A stretch of 64,000 nt of DNA, from contig NZ_LIQF01000015.1 of the NCBI RefSeq assembly GCF_001418205.1, forward strand, positions 19,511 through 83,510, given 5' to 3'. The DNA is from Marinomonas fungiae. GTDB taxonomy: Bacteria; Pseudomonadota; Gammaproteobacteria; Pseudomonadales; Marinomonadaceae. Positions 27,015 through 37,506 of this stretch are shown here, one piece after another. The notes below the pieces were generated by a model. That model did not search any database. It was given only the letters and a program-made list of their open reading frames with translations, and was not told where the DNA came from. The position numbers were made by a program, and so were the translations under genes. Each line of letters starts with the position of its first letter. Position 1 is the stretch's first letter.

Positions 27015-28172
27015 TTAGGCATTCTCCTTTGGTAAACGTTTACTCACTCGACTCAAGAAACCACGCAACGCCGCCATATAACGCGGCAGAGGGAATAGGA
27101 AGGCATCGTGACCTTCAATCGCTTCAATCTTGGTGTAGCTCACGTGTTTACCAGAACGTACCAAGGCATCAACGATTTCCTCACTGCGCTCAGGAGAGAA
27201 ACGCCAATCGGTGGTAAAAGACACGATGAGAAACTCACACTGAGCTTTACTCAGCACTTTGGCCAAATCACCGCCTTCGCGTGCAGCTGGGTCAAAGTAG
27301 TCCAGCGCTTTAGTCATTAACATATAGGTGTTGGCATCAAAGCGTTTTGTGAAGGCTTCCCCTTGATAGCGCAGGTAGCTTTCCACCTCAAATTCCACTT
27401 CGTAGTTGTACTGATAAGTATCATGGCGCATCTGGCGGCCAAACTTATTGCCCATGGAATCATCAGACAGGTAGGTAATGTGCCCCAACATACGCGCCAG
27501 ACCTAAGCCGTTGTGGGGAATGGTGTCGTGGTCTTGATAGTTACCATCGAAAAATTCAGGGTCGCGACGAATCGATTGGCGTGCCACTTCGTTAAAGGCG
27601 ATATTCTGTGTCGACAGCTTTGGTGCCGAGGCGATGATTGCGGCAGCAGACAAGCGCTCGGGATAGCGTACGCTCCACTCTAGAACCTGCATACCGCCAA
27701 GACTGCCACCGACGATGGCGGCAAATTTCTGAATGCCAAAACGATCAGCAAGACGCGCTTGGGTTTCGACCCAATCTTCCACTGTGACCATTGGGAATTC
27801 AGCGCCCCATACCTTACCTGTCTCAGGGTTGACGGTGGTCGGCCCTGTGCTGCCGTTACAACCACCGAGGTTATTTAGGCTGATGACAAAGAAAATATTG
27901 GTATCAATAGGTTTGCCTGGTCCAATCGCTGTGTCCCACCACCCTGGTTTTTTATCATCCATCGAGTGGTAGCCTGCTGCATGATGATCGCCGCTTAGTG
28001 CATGACAGATTAAGATCGCGTTGCTGGCGTCAGCGTTCAGTTGACCATAAGTTTCATAGATCAGCTGGTAGGTCGGCAGCGTCTGCCCACAAGCGAGCAC
28101 TAATGGCGTATCGAATTGTGCTACCTGTGGCGTAACAAGCCCCACAGAATCGACAGGAATGGTGTCCGGCAT
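27015..28172 (-). CDS. metX: Homoserine O-acyltransferase MetX
   Basis: A 385-residue alpha/beta hydrolase-fold enzyme for the first committed step of methionine synthesis. The nucleophile elbow is VGGSLGGMQ, an early oxyanion segment is [12 protein letters not shown], and the catalytic His is in IEGHDAFL. In gammaproteobacteria paired with MetW, such enzymes usually use succinyl-CoA. That specificity depends on a few residues I did not verify, so acetyl-CoA use is possible. It is first in the metX-metW run. No riboswitch is seen upstream. Confidence 0.95.
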   Translation of the reverse strand: MPDTIPVDSVGLVTPQVAQFDTPLVLACGQTLPTYQLIYETYGQLNADASNAILICHALSGDHHAAGYHSMDDKKPGWWDTAIGPGKPIDTNIFFVISLNNLGGCNGSTGPTTVNPETGKVWGAEFPMVTVEDWVETQARLADRFGIQKFAAIVGGSLGGMQVLEWSVRYPERLSAAAIIASAPKLSTQNIAFNEVARQSIRRDPEFFDGNYQDHDTIPHNGLGLARMLGHITYLSDDSMGNKFGRQMRHDTYQYNYEVEFEVESYLRYQGEAFTKRFDANTYMLMTKALDYFDPAAREGGDLAKVLSKAQCEFLIVSFTTDWRFSPERSEEIVDALVRSGKHVSYTKIEAIEGHDAFLFPLPRYMAALRGFLSRVSKRLPKENA

Positions 28173-28295
28173 AGGTTGTGCGTTTCCTGATGAAAGTAAG
28201 CGAAATGCCGCGAGATCGGCGGCCTATAGAATTCTTTTTAAACGGATGCACAGTCTAGCGGTTGCGTTAGAGCGCATCAAGAGAATGGGGGGAAA

Positions 28296-28321
28296 CCCGA
28301 CCACAAGTAATCATGGTCGGG
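28296..28321 (-). terminator. Terminator-like hairpin behind the chemoreceptor gene
   Basis: CCCGACCA and TGGTCGGG form an 8-bp stem 14 bases past the chemoreceptor stop. The T run is short (TTT), so termination may be partial. Confidence 0.6.
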
Positions 28322-28335
28322 GTGTTTTAGGCATG

Positions 28336-30222
28336 TTATCGCAAGGTGAAAACGCGAGTTTTGTCCGCCAGTGTGCTGGCCATGTCATGAATTTGATGGG
28401 CACTGTTAACAATACGCTCGATGGAGTGACTGTCTTCGCTTAGTTGCTGTGCGATTTGATCCATTTCCGTACTCATTTGGATCGCTGTACTGGCGACATC
28501 TTGGATCGAAGCGGCCATATGATCAGATGCTTGAGAGCTGGTCTGAGCATTGTTTTCAATCACGCGAATGGCTTCTTCTGCTTCACCACCGTTTTGCTCA
28601 ATTACGCGCAAGCGTTCTTGGCCTTGCTCCATGCTACTGATGGCCATTTTCGTCGAGTTCTGGATGGTGCCAACAATGTCTGTGATCTTTGAGGTGGCAT
28701 CGACGGTTTTTTCTGCCAAAGAGCGAACTTCATCGGCTACGACCGAGAAACCACGGCCAGCTTCACCCGCACGGGCGGCTTCAATGGCGGCGTTCAATGC
28801 CAGTAAGTTGGTTTGGTTGGCTAGGTCGTTGATCATGCCGATCACATTATCGATATCAGACGATAAACGGCCTAATTCATCTAGCTGTTGGCCGGTTAAG
28901 TTCACCGCATCGACAGTGCCTTTTAAGTTGTCTAATACCACCCGAATGGTTTTCGCGCCAGCTTTGGCTGATTGGTAGGTTTCACTGGAGTGTTCGCGCA
29001 GCTCATCAGTGGTGGAAGACAGGCTGGTGATGCGTCCCGAAATGTCATCTGTTGCAACGGCTAATGAGCTGGTACGTTCGGTCACCGAACGGTTGTTATC
29101 CGCGATGTCGGTGATCGCACCATTTAGATCATTGATCATATGACTGACGTTGGACGTGGTGTTTACGACTTCTGTTAATACGTTACCCAAGCCGCCCGTC
29201 ATTTCGTTGAGGGATTGGCTGAGCGCATCAAACTCGTCATTACGCTTGCGGTTGATGGAGGCTTTCGCCGTCATGTCGCCTTCTTTCACCTTCGTCAGGT
29301 CGTTAATCACTTGCGTCAGCGTGTTTCGTGCACTTCGACCAATGCTCATCATTAGCAAAATAGACACAATAGCCACGCCAATACTCATGGCGATCAGTGT
29401 GTAAAGAGATTGGCTAGACTGTTGGTCTGCTTGTGCTTCGGCTTGTTCGATAATGCCTTCGATCTGTTGAGCGAGCTTCAGTTGTCCATCCGTGAAGGCT
29501 TGCTTCTGAATATCAAAGGTATCTTCGCTTTGCTGGAGAGCACTGAATGCAGGACCGTAGGCGAGCAAGCTGTCGTAGTAAGTGGTGACGGTTGGCCCAA
29601 GAGAGTCGTTAAAACCAAAGTCATTTACTTTGGAATTAAAGCGTTCGAAGCTCGCATTAAGCTCGGATAAAACCTCAGGAGTTGGATCGCTTAGGTAGGT
29701 GGCTTCAAATTTACGCACATTGACAAATTCGCGACGTAATAGACTCAAACGCTCGATGCTAGTAGAAATTTCGCCGCCGAGCTGGGTGATTTTACCCTTC
29801 AAGCCAGATTGGTTATCAAAGCCGATGATGTTGCGTTGGCTAGCCAGTGCTAATAGCGCGTCAGCGTAATGCCCTAATGCCTCGCGAGCACTTTCCAAAC
29901 TGTTTTTCAGTTCGGTTCGCTGAGAGGCCGCAATGTTTGTATCGAGGATTTGCAGGTCTTGTTCTTTTTTGCGGGTCAGGTCGCTTTGGTAGGCCGGGTA
30001 GCTGGCTTCACTCAGGTTACGCAACTGATCTGCCGCTTCCAAGATGTCTAGGCTGATTCTATCAACGCTGGAGCCGATATCACCATAGGCTCGCAATTGC
30101 TGGTTAGCCTTTTGCTGGGCGTTCATGCCATGAATTGCCACCCAGGTAACTAAGATAAAACCGACGATGGCACAAACTAACAGCAACATCAGCTTGGCTC
30201 GGAAGGACAGGTTGTTCAACAT
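28336..30222 (-). CDS. Methyl-accepting chemotaxis protein
   Basis: A 628-residue chemoreceptor. Membrane segments at about 11-31 and 274-296 enclose a periplasmic sensor of about 240 residues that looks helical. A HAMP domain and the coiled-coil signalling domain follow. The conserved hairpin tip is [19 protein letters not shown] followed by [16 protein letters not shown]. The usual C-terminal pentapeptide for CheR/CheB docking is absent (the end is VFTLR). The ligand is unknown. GAGGGTG precedes the ATG. It is isolated between metX and rsmD. Confidence 0.94.
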   Translation of the reverse strand: MLNNLSFRAKLMLLLVCAIVGFILVTWVAIHGMNAQQKANQQLRAYGDIGSSVDRISLDILEAADQLRNLSEASYPAYQSDLTRKKEQDLQILDTNIAASQRTELKNSLESAREALGHYADALLALASQRNIIGFDNQSGLKGKITQLGGEISTSIERLSLLRREFVNVRKFEATYLSDPTPEVLSELNASFERFNSKVNDFGFNDSLGPTVTTYYDSLLAYGPAFSALQQSEDTFDIQKQAFTDGQLKLAQQIEGIIEQAEAQADQQSSQSLYTLIAMSIGVAIVSILLMMSIGRSARNTLTQVINDLTKVKEGDMTAKASINRKRNDEFDALSQSLNEMTGGLGNVLTEVVNTTSNVSHMINDLNGAITDIADNNRSVTERTSSLAVATDDISGRITSLSSTTDELREHSSETYQSAKAGAKTIRVVLDNLKGTVDAVNLTGQQLDELGRLSSDIDNVIGMINDLANQTNLLALNAAIEAARAGEAGRGFSVVADEVRSLAEKTVDATSKITDIVGTIQNSTKMAISSMEQGQERLRVIEQNGGEAEEAIRVIENNAQTSSQASDHMAASIQDVASTAIQMSTEMDQIAQQLSEDSHSIERIVNSAHQIHDMASTLADKTRVFTLR

Positions 30223-30302
30223 ACAGCACCCTCAACCACATAAATTACGATTACGTTCAAAATAGAGCATCAGAGGGGGAATATGCAACTATCGTGCAAG
30301 TT

Positions 30303-30908
30303 TTATATTGGAAATTTCTGCACTACTTGATATAGCGCGTAAGTCAGCTGTCCAGCTCGCTTTTCTTTGATTAATTGCCAATGCTCGGGCAAACAATCCA
30401 AGCTCGATTCACTTTCTCTTTCTATATACAGGTAGCCATTTGGTTTGATCCAGTCGCTTGAAATCATAGGGATTACTTGCTCCAAGAAGCCTTTACGAAA
30501 CGGTGGATCGAGAAAGATGACATCAAAGGCATGTGGAGTGCTTTGTAGGAAAGATAAAGCGTCGTTATTGACGACTGTTCCATTGTTAGATTGCAGTGTG
30601 GCGAGGTTTTGCTTGATTTGTTGGGCCACGTTGCGGTTTAGCTCTACGAAGGTGCAGTCTTTTGCACCGCGAGAGAGCGCTTCAAATCCCAGTGCACCAG
30701 AGCCACTAAATAAATCCAAGCAGCTAGCGCCAGGGATATCGAAATTCAACCAGTTAAAGACCGTTTCACGGACTCGGTCAGTCGTCGGACGTAATCCCTC
30801 AATATCAAGGATTGGCAACTGGCGTGAGCGCCATTCACCCCCAATAATGCGTAGCTTGGAAGAGGATTTATGGTTGGGTTTAGGGGCACGCGGGCTGGGT
30901 TTTCTCAT
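30303..30908 (-). CDS. rsmD: 16S rRNA (guanine-966-N2) methyltransferase RsmD
   Basis: A 201-residue enzyme that methylates G966 of 16S rRNA. The SAM-binding motif is DLFSGSGALGFEALSRGA (about 58-75) and the catalytic N-methyltransferase motif is FLDPPFRKG. It starts IIGGEWRSRQL after a basic leader. The ATG overlaps the stop of the M16-like gene by 4 bases. The rsmD/M16/ftsY neighbourhood is conserved in pseudomonads. Confidence 0.95.
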   Translation of the reverse strand: MRKPSPRAPKPNHKSSSKLRIIGGEWRSRQLPILDIEGLRPTTDRVRETVFNWLNFDIPGASCLDLFSGSGALGFEALSRGAKDCTFVELNRNVAQQIKQNLATLQSNNGTVVNNDALSFLQSTPHAFDVIFLDPPFRKGFLEQVIPMISSDWIKPNGYLYIERESESSLDCLPEHWQLIKEKRAGQLTYALYQVVQKFPI

Positions 30909-32191
30909 AGTTTTATCAATACTTCTTGACGTGACGAGGGAATCAACAGCTGATCGATCCGTTGTTGGTATTGCTCCATTGTAAAAGAGTTCGCGGCATC
31001 ACTGTAGCGCTTTGCGAAATCTTCCAAGCTCAATGGTGCTTTGGGTAAGGCGACACTGCTACCGATGGCCCGCCACCAGCTGGGATTCTGGCTTAAGCTT
31101 TCTAGTTGCGTTAACAGCTGTTGTTTCAGGTTGCTAAAGGCAGCGTTGTCTTGATAGCTCGGCAAGCTATTGGCGGCAACCCAGCTGGTTTGTGACTGAG
31201 TTTCTGTGGCTGCATTTTGTAATACGGCTTGCGGGATCTGCAATTGCCAGGTGACGAAGGCTTGCGGCGGTGCCAAATGCAATAGCCATTGCCCTGTTTG
31301 ACTGTGTAGTTGCTGCTTCTGAGCTTCCAAGGAGTCTTTGGCCCAGATTTGCAGTGCCAGCCAATCTTCCACCGATGTGAGGGGATGGAGGCCAATGGCG
31401 CCGTACATGGCTTTGAGTGTTTCAGCCCCTAATGTAGAGGTTGCGGGCTGAGTGGCCAGTATGTGTGCTAATGGGCCAGATGATGGTTGCATAGATTGGG
31501 TAATCTGTTGCAGTCCCTGTGCTAATTGTTGCTGTGCGACATCGTCCAGCGCACCAGCGATCATAATATGCGATACCTGCTGCTTAAGTGAGGCAAAATG
31601 CTGACTCACTTGAGCAATGGAGAGAGAAGCCGGTGTTGGCTCAACCGTGGCTGTAGAGCCAAACAGCTGTAGCATCAGTTGCTGCTGCCCTAGATCGTTA
31701 TCTGCTCGACTTTCGCTGCGCAATATCGCATTGGCCTTAAATTGTGTTTGGTTCAGCCAAGTATCCAGCAAGGACAGTGTTGGCTTTAAAAATTGCGGGC
31801 GGTTGCTGAAGGTGATGTTAATTTGTTGCTGCGGCAGAGAATAATAGGTACTGACCTGAGCGGCGATGGGCGCTAAGCGCTGATTTATGGTTGCCGTGCT
31901 GAGTGGTAGCGTCGGCCCAGTTAACAGGGTCAAGGTTTTCTTGGTCAGTGCGGCGTCTGTAGATGGACCATTTAAAACAATGGTGAGTTCAACTTTATCA
32001 CTGCCTTGCCAAGCATTTTGATAGAGCCAATACACTGGAATACCGTTCGCGGTTTGCCAGCTTTCTATGCGTGGCGTAGCGAGCTCTGTTTTGGGGCTGG
32101 TGAGGTTGAGCAACCAAACCGCCAATGTCGACAATACAATAATGACCGCTAATGCAGGGCGGCTAAATAACGGCTTATCGCGTTTAAACAT
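30905..32191 (-). CDS. M16-like membrane-anchored protein without the zinc motif
   Basis: A 428-residue protein with an N-terminal membrane anchor (about 11-30) and a fold pattern like insulinase (M16) peptidases, for example WQTANGIPVYWLYQ and the late SSVALPKAPLSLEDF. The catalytic HxxEH motif is absent. In Pseudomonas the locus holds two M16 genes, one catalytic and one not, probably acting as a heterodimer. Here only the inactive-type partner is present, because ftsY follows directly in the other direction. It may be a chaperone-like or structural subunit. The M16 assignment rests on position and weak resemblance. Confidence 0.65.
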   Translation of the reverse strand: MFKRDKPLFSRPALAVIIVLSTLAVWLLNLTSPKTELATPRIESWQTANGIPVYWLYQNAWQGSDKVELTIVLNGPSTDAALTKKTLTLLTGPTLPLSTATINQRLAPIAAQVSTYYSLPQQQINITFSNRPQFLKPTLSLLDTWLNQTQFKANAILRSESRADNDLGQQQLMLQLFGSTATVEPTPASLSIAQVSQHFASLKQQVSHIMIAGALDDVAQQQLAQGLQQITQSMQPSSGPLAHILATQPATSTLGAETLKAMYGAIGLHPLTSVEDWLALQIWAKDSLEAQKQQLHSQTGQWLLHLAPPQAFVTWQLQIPQAVLQNAATETQSQTSWVAANSLPSYQDNAAFSNLKQQLLTQLESLSQNPSWWRAIGSSVALPKAPLSLEDFAKRYSDAANSFTMEQYQQRIDQLLIPSSRQEVLIKL

Positions 32192-32370
32192 AATAAATGT
32201 CGCTTAATGAATCAGATAAGGTGCATTTTTCCACGAAAGTGGGGCTTTTTGCCAATAGGAATGATGCTAAAATTACCGCTTTTAACGCAACTACGCCCAG
32301 CATGGCTTAGCCGAATTGGCGCGTCGCGACTCAGTTACCCCGATAGTGGGATTAATTTAGAGAGATGTGA

Positions 32371-33657
32371 ATGGAATTTGTAGATCAGATTATCGCCTAT
32401 TTAACGCCGTACTTCGGTGAATATGCTCGCTTTGCACCCATTGGTTTAGGTGTTTTGTTGGCCATCATTGCCTTCTTTATCAAACGTTCTGTGATGAAGA
32501 GTATGGATGCCGACATCAAAGCTGCGAAACAGAAGCCTGTGGCGTCGGAGCAGGAGGAAACGCCAGACGATTCTGCACCAGCACAGGAAGTTCAGCTTGA
32601 TAGCGCTCCAACGCCTGAAGCTGAGCCATCTGAGCCCGTTGCAGCACCAAAAGACGCAGCGAAGGTTGAGCCAGTTGCGAAAACTGAGCCAAAGCCTACT
32701 CCGAAAGTCGCTCTCCCTACAGAGCCTGAACCTGCGCCAACACTTTCTTGGTCGCAGCGTATCAAAGCGGGTCTTGCTCGCACCCGTGGCGGCTTTGGTC
32801 TGTCGTCCTTATTGATGGGCGGCAAGAAGATTGATGACGATTTGCTAGAAGAGTTAGAAACTCAGCTTTTGATGGCCGATGTGGGTGTGGCTGCGACACA
32901 AGCGTTGATTGATACCCTGACAGAAAAGCTAAACCGTAAAGAATTGAAAGATACGGATGCTCTGATGAGCACCCTAAAGAGCGAGTTAAAAGACATTCTT
33001 GTCGACTCAGAAGAGCCGCTTGATCCGGTAGCGAAAGACGGTCCATTTGTAATCTTGATGGTCGGTGTCAACGGTGTGGGTAAAACCACGACGATCGGTA
33101 AGCTGGCGAAAAAATACCAAGCAGAGGGTAAGAGCGTCATGCTCGCTGCTGGGGATACTTTCCGTGCTGCTGCGGTTGAACAGCTACAAGTATGGGGTGA
33201 ACGTAATAACGTACCTGTTGTAGCACAACACACTGGTGCGGACTCTGCGTCGGTAATTTACGATGCCATCGAATCAGCCAAATCACGCGGTGTGGACATC
33301 GTCATTGCTGATACCGCTGGTCGTCTGCAAAACAAAGCTAACCTAATGGCAGAGCTTGAAAAAGTCGTTCGCGTTATGAAAAAGCTGGACGTTGCTGCGC
33401 CACATGAAGTGATGTTGGTATTAGATGCGGCCACTGGGCAAAACGCTTTGAGCCAAGCCAAGTTGTTCACCGAAGCAGTAGGGGTTTCGGGTATTACTCT
33501 GACTAAACTGGACGGTACTGCTAAGGGCGGCATTATCTTTGCCATAGCCAAGCAGTTTGGCTTACCGATCCGTTACATAGGGGTTGGAGAACAAGCAGAT
33601 GACTTACGTCCATTTAAGTCCCAAGAGTTTGTTGACGCTTTATTTGATAGTGAGTAA
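32371..33657 (+). CDS. ftsY: Signal recognition particle receptor FtsY
   Basis: A 428-residue GTPase that receives SRP-ribosome complexes at the inner membrane. A hydrophobic N-terminus (about 20-38) is followed by an acidic, Pro/Glu-rich A domain (about 45-135) and the NG domain. GTPase motifs are GVNGVGKTTTIGKLA (G1), DTAGRLQNKANLM (G3) and TKLDGTAKGG (G4). Co-translational membrane insertion is its role. It heads the ftsY-ftsE-ftsX-rpoH cluster typical of gammaproteobacteria. Confidence 0.97.
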   Translation: MEFVDQIIAYLTPYFGEYARFAPIGLGVLLAIIAFFIKRSVMKSMDADIKAAKQKPVASEQEETPDDSAPAQEVQLDSAPTPEAEPSEPVAAPKDAAKVEPVAKTEPKPTPKVALPTEPEPAPTLSWSQRIKAGLARTRGGFGLSSLLMGGKKIDDDLLEELETQLLMADVGVAATQALIDTLTEKLNRKELKDTDALMSTLKSELKDILVDSEEPLDPVAKDGPFVILMVGVNGVGKTTTIGKLAKKYQAEGKSVMLAAGDTFRAAAVEQLQVWGERNNVPVVAQHTGADSASVIYDAIESAKSRGVDIVIADTAGRLQNKANLMAELEKVVRVMKKLDVAAPHEVMLVLDAATGQNALSQAKLFTEAVGVSGITLTKLDGTAKGGIIFAIAKQFGLPIRYIGVGEQADDLRPFKSQEFVDALFDSE

Positions 33658-33695
33658 CAGGTAGATTACACCAGTCAACAACAGAGGATGTCGGC

Positions 33696-34367
33696 GTGGA
33701 AATTGAGTTTCAACGAGTTGGAAAAAAATACGAGAGCGGTCATGATGCGTTGTCACAGGTGAGTTTTCATCTGCGCCAAGGTGAAATGGCCTTTCTTACT
33801 GGTCACTCGGGGGCTGGTAAAAGTACCCTGATGAAACTCATAATGATGATCGAGCGTCAATCCACCGGCAAAATCCTAGTCGATGGCGTGGATTTACATA
33901 CCTTAAGTCAGCACGCCATTCCTTATCATCGTCGCCGTGTTGGCGTGGTATTTCAAAACCACCAGCTGCTATTTGATCGTAGTGTGTTCCACAATGTGGC
34001 CTTGCCATTACAAGTCAGTGGCGCGGACGACGATCAAACTGGAAAACGAGTGCGTGCGGCGCTCGATAAAGTCGGGTTATTGGGGAAAGAAAAGCTGAAT
34101 CCAATGGCGCTTTCTGGCGGTGAACAGCAGCGTATCGGCATTGCCCGTGCTGTGGTGAATAAGCCGCAGCTCCTGTTGGCAGATGAACCAACTGGTAACC
34201 TAGACCCGCGTTTATCAGCAGAAATCATGAACCTGTTTCAAGAGTTCAATCGAGTAGGTGTAACTGTATTGGTTGCGAGCCATGATTTGGCGCTGGTAGC
34301 GCGTATGCGACATCGTGTGTTGACCCTAAATCAGGGGCGAATGGTCAATGACGGGGGATTTGCTTAA
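33696..34367 (+). CDS. ftsE: Cell division ABC ATPase FtsE
   Basis: A 223-residue ATPase that, with FtsX, controls septal peptidoglycan hydrolases. Walker A is GHSGAGKST, the signature is [14 protein letters not shown], Walker B is [12 protein letters not shown], and the switch His is in VASHD. The start is GTG at 33696 with AGAGGA upstream; no ATG fits the family N-terminus [12 protein letters not shown]. The stop codon directly abuts the ftsX ATG. Confidence 0.96.
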   Translation: MEIEFQRVGKKYESGHDALSQVSFHLRQGEMAFLTGHSGAGKSTLMKLIMMIERQSTGKILVDGVDLHTLSQHAIPYHRRRVGVVFQNHQLLFDRSVFHNVALPLQVSGADDDQTGKRVRAALDKVGLLGKEKLNPMALSGGEQQRIGIARAVVNKPQLLLADEPTGNLDPRLSAEIMNLFQEFNRVGVTVLVASHDLALVARMRHRVLTLNQGRMVNDGGFA

Positions 34368-35393
34368 ATGGCAAGACCTCCGCAACAACCGCAGAGACCC
34401 TCCCAACGGGGGGCGACGCGTCAAAACCACTCTGTGCAACAAAAGCCTGCATGGCGAGCACAAGGTTTTGATCTCAAGCTTTACCTGCGTCAGCACCAAG
34501 CCTTTCTCATTGAAAGCTTCACTCGTTTAATTGGCCATCCGTTGGCCAGTATTATGACCATCATGGTCATTGCGATTTCACTATCGCTACCGGGTGGCTT
34601 GTTTGTACTGCTAAAAAACGTTCAGTCTGTGACCGATCGTTGGGAGCAGCAGTCGGTCATTTCCTTGTACCTTTTTCCAAGTTTGGAAGATACCGAAGCG
34701 TTATCGCTTTCTCATCAGCTGTCGAGCCGTGCTGATGTGGCGTCGGTGGAATATATCTCGAAAGAGGAAGGTTTGCGGTATTTTGAACAATCCAGCGGTT
34801 ATGAACAGATTATGTCGACCTTGCCGGAAAACCCGCTGCCGATTGTGCTAAAGGTGATCCCTAAGGCTATTGTGGATTTAAACACCTTGCCTGATCTGCA
34901 AACGCTACGTGATCAATTGCAAAGTCTGCCGCAGGTAGAGCTAGCGCAACTGGATGCAGAATGGTTACAGCGGTTAGCGACAATGATTAGTTTCGGTGAG
35001 CGCTTTGTCTACGCCATTTCAGCATTATTGATCATTGCTGTGCTTTTAATTGTTGGCAACACGATCCGGATGGCAGTAGAAAGTCGCCGCGATGAAGTGC
35101 TCGTCATGAAGCTAGTGGGGGCGACTAACAGCTATATCCGTCGTCCTTTCTTATACATGGGCTTCTGGTTTGGTCTTCTAGGTGGCTTATTTGCTAGTAT
35201 TTGTATCCTGCTATTGTCTTGGTGGGTGAGCGCGCCAGCGGCGCGTTTAGTGGAGCTCTACCATGCAGGGTTCGAACTGCAAAGTTTTAATGCAGTCGAA
35301 ATAATTATATGTTTAACTATCAGCGCGGTGATTGGCGTAATCGGCTCTTGGGTCGCTGTTAGCCGTCATATTCGCAATATAGAATTACAGTAA
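34368..35393 (+). CDS. ftsX: Cell division protein FtsX
   Basis: A 341-residue inner-membrane partner of FtsE. A Gln/Arg-rich cytoplasmic N-terminus of about 60 residues precedes the first membrane segment, a periplasmic domain (about 85-205) and three further membrane segments with the FtsX C-terminal fold (RMAVESRRDEVLVMKLVGAT). The long basic N-terminus is usual for Pseudomonas-like FtsX. It relays FtsE ATP hydrolysis to amidase activators in the periplasm. It starts immediately after ftsE. Confidence 0.95.
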   Translation: MARPPQQPQRPSQRGATRQNHSVQQKPAWRAQGFDLKLYLRQHQAFLIESFTRLIGHPLASIMTIMVIAISLSLPGGLFVLLKNVQSVTDRWEQQSVISLYLFPSLEDTEALSLSHQLSSRADVASVEYISKEEGLRYFEQSSGYEQIMSTLPENPLPIVLKVIPKAIVDLNTLPDLQTLRDQLQSLPQVELAQLDAEWLQRLATMISFGERFVYAISALLIIAVLLIVGNTIRMAVESRRDEVLVMKLVGATNSYIRRPFLYMGFWFGLLGGLFASICILLLSWWVSAPAARLVELYHAGFELQSFNAVEIIICLTISAVIGVIGSWVAVSRHIRNIELQ

Positions 35394-35522
35394 TTGGGGA
35401 AGAAAACGCGTATCAGAGTTGACGATTCTGAGTGAATTCTCCTCATTTACAGCACATACAGTGTGAACTTTGTTGCTACTATTTGCTCATACTCAGTATG
35501 AACACGAAGAGGTGAAATAGAA

Positions 35523-36389
35523 ATGGGTAAAGCTCTCCAGCCAATCGACATGATGACTCCGGGACAAAATCTTGAGTCGTATGTACAGGCCGTTAGTACC
35601 ATTCCAATTTTGTCAGCGGAAGAGGAAAACGAGCTAGCGGAACGTTTGTACTACCAAGGCGATCTTGAAGCTGCGCGTTCGTTGGTTATGTCTCATCTGC
35701 GTTTTGTCGTACATATTGCTAAAAGCTACTCGGGTTATGGTCTGAACCAAGGTGACTTAATCCAAGAAGGTAACGTCGGTCTGATGAAGGCGGTTAAACG
35801 CTTTAATCCAGAAGTGGGTGTTCGCTTGGTGTCCTTCGCTGTACATTGGATCAAAGCCGAAATTCACGAGTTTATTCTGAAGAACTGGCGTATTGTGAAA
35901 GTGGCAACCACAAAAGCACAGCGCAAAATGTTCTTTAATCTACGCAGTGCTAAGAAAAGCCTGACTTGGCTGAGCAACTCGGAAGTGGAGTCTGTTGCTA
36001 GCGACCTAGGTGTGACCCCAGAAGTGGTGCGCCAAATGGAAGGTCGTATGAGCTCAACGGATATGGCATTTGATGCCAGCAGTGACGATGACGATGATAA
36101 TGCATTCCAAGCGCCGGCTAATTACCTAGAAGACTCTAGCTACGACCCAGCGTTGATGCTTGAGCACGGTAACTGGGAAGCGGATTCTAATCGTCGTCTT
36201 GAAAGCGCTATGATGGAGTTGGATGATCGCAGTCGCGATATCTTGGTGAAGCGTTGGTTGAATGACGACAAAGCTACTCTGCACGATTTGGCCGATGAAT
36301 ATGGCGTGTCTGCGGAACGTATTCGTCAGCTTGAAAAAAACGCGATGAAGAAGATTCGCTTGGCGATGGGTGAAGCGGAATTCCACTAA
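35523..36389 (+). CDS. rpoH: Heat-shock sigma factor RpoH
   Basis: A 288-residue sigma-32 family factor that directs RNA polymerase to heat-shock promoters. Region 2 contains [14 protein letters not shown] [30 protein letters not shown] and [15 protein letters not shown]. The RpoH box is QRKMFFNLR. Region 4 ends with the helix-turn-helix [20 protein letters not shown]. The Asp-rich stretch [10 protein letters not shown] (about 183-192) is a local oddity. GAGGTG precedes the ATG. It follows ftsX by 129 bases, where no certain promoter could be assigned. Confidence 0.97.
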   Translation: MGKALQPIDMMTPGQNLESYVQAVSTIPILSAEEENELAERLYYQGDLEAARSLVMSHLRFVVHIAKSYSGYGLNQGDLIQEGNVGLMKAVKRFNPEVGVRLVSFAVHWIKAEIHEFILKNWRIVKVATTKAQRKMFFNLRSAKKSLTWLSNSEVESVASDLGVTPEVVRQMEGRMSSTDMAFDASSDDDDDNAFQAPANYLEDSSYDPALMLEHGNWEADSNRRLESAMMELDDRSRDILVKRWLNDDKATLHDLADEYGVSAERIRQLEKNAMKKIRLAMGEAEFH

Positions 36390-36423
36390 GCACTAAGTCT
36401 TAACCCTCGTTAAACATCTTAAG

Positions 36424-36450
36424 AAGCCCTCCACCGTGAGGGCTTTTTTT
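36424..36450 (+). terminator. Rho-independent terminator of rpoH
   Basis: AAGCCCTC, loop CACCGT, GAGGGCTT, then a run of T. It lies 35 bases after the stop codon. The rest of the gap to 36633 shows nothing further. Confidence 0.9.
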
Positions 36451-36633
36451 GTTTGTAGGAAATAAGATGGACTCGCCCTCCTACAAGAGTCATCCACCAC
36501 AACAAGCTTTTAGAGTGATGCTCTGCGTCTGATTTGCGCTGACGCGTCGGTGTCGAAGAATGAGACGAGACAAGCGCAAGCAAATTGGATTGCAGAGTTG
36601 AGCTCCTCTACGGAGGTTCTAAATCAAGATAGC

Positions 36634-37497
36634 TTACTGGCTACGGAGCTGATCACCCGGTACAAATTGCCAAGTACGGATGATTTCCAGCTGGTCGACT
36701 TCTTTTTTCAATTCAGAGGGGAAGGCATCAAAGGGCTCTGCGAGACGCACAATACGCATGGCGGCGTCATCCAAAACTCGAACACCTGAGGAATGCAGCA
36801 CTTCAATACTGTCCACATAGCCATTTGGCAGCACGGATACTGCCAGACGAAGTTGGCCGTAAAGATGGTTTTGCTTGGCTTCTGAAGGGTAGTGAATGTT
36901 ACCGATACGTTCAATTTTACGGCGCCAGTCATCAAGGTATTTTGCATCGATGGCGGATTTCGCTGAAACCGATGTAAGTCGGCGAATGCGGGGACGTTTG
37001 GCGTAAGACTGGCGCTGTTGATCGAGTAGAGCTTCTAAGGTGGCAATGTCGCTGGAAAGGCGGCTCGGTACTTGGGTTTTGCCAATGAATTGCTCTTCTA
37101 GGGTTTTGTTTTGTTGCTCGGGGTCGTCAAGTACGCGAAACACATCGCTTTGATTACGGCTGGCGATCAGCTCTGGGTCTTTGACCGGCTCTGCGGAAGC
37201 TAATTCCGGCTGCACTGGGGGGGTAATATCTTGAATTTCATCAGCTCGGAACTGGGCGGTCTCTGTTGTGGTGAGTTTTTGCTTGCGCAATTCCGTGCCA
37301 CTGGCTTGTTGATTCGCTTGTGCAATGAAATCCGCTTCTTTCGGGGCTTCCGACTTGTGTTGGACTAGAGTCACTTCGAGCGCTTTTCTAGGTACGGCTT
37401 GCCCCAAGGAAAAGTCAAAGTTCACCAAGGTTATCGCCACCAAGTGCAAACTGATGGCGATAAATAAGGTGATAGAAAAGCGGTCGATCGTGCGCAT
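36634..37497 (-). CDS. TonB-family energy transducer (TonB3-like)
   Basis: A 287-residue protein with a single N-terminal membrane segment (about 9-27), a charged Pro/Gln/Glu-containing periplasmic linker, and a C-terminal TonB domain (about 190-285). That domain contains GQLRLAVSVLPNGYVDSIEVLHSSG and LDDAAMRIVRLAEPF. The linker lacks the long Pro-Lys repeats of classical TonB. In Pseudomonas a similar gene (tonB3) sits beside gshB and is linked to type IV pili. It lies 9 bases downstream of gshB, so probably in the same transcript. The partner receptor is unknown. Confidence 0.85.
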   Translation of the reverse strand: MRTIDRFSITLFIAISLHLVAITLVNFDFSLGQAVPRKALEVTLVQHKSEAPKEADFIAQANQQASGTELRKQKLTTTETAQFRADEIQDITPPVQPELASAEPVKDPELIASRNQSDVFRVLDDPEQQNKTLEEQFIGKTQVPSRLSSDIATLEALLDQQRQSYAKRPRIRRLTSVSAKSAIDAKYLDDWRRKIERIGNIHYPSEAKQNHLYGQLRLAVSVLPNGYVDSIEVLHSSGVRVLDDAAMRIVRLAEPFDAFPSELKKEVDQLEIIRTWQFVPGDQLRSQ

Positions 37498-37506
37498 GAA
37501 TTTAAA

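Noticed and set aside
28173..28335. SAM riboswitch ahead of metX
   Set aside because: No SAM-I, SAM-II or other SAM aptamer pattern was seen; the only structure is the hairpin ending the chemoreceptor message.
36550..36789. Plus-strand frame of 79 codons after rpoH
   Set aside because: Antisense to the end of the TonB-like gene, with no ribosome site.
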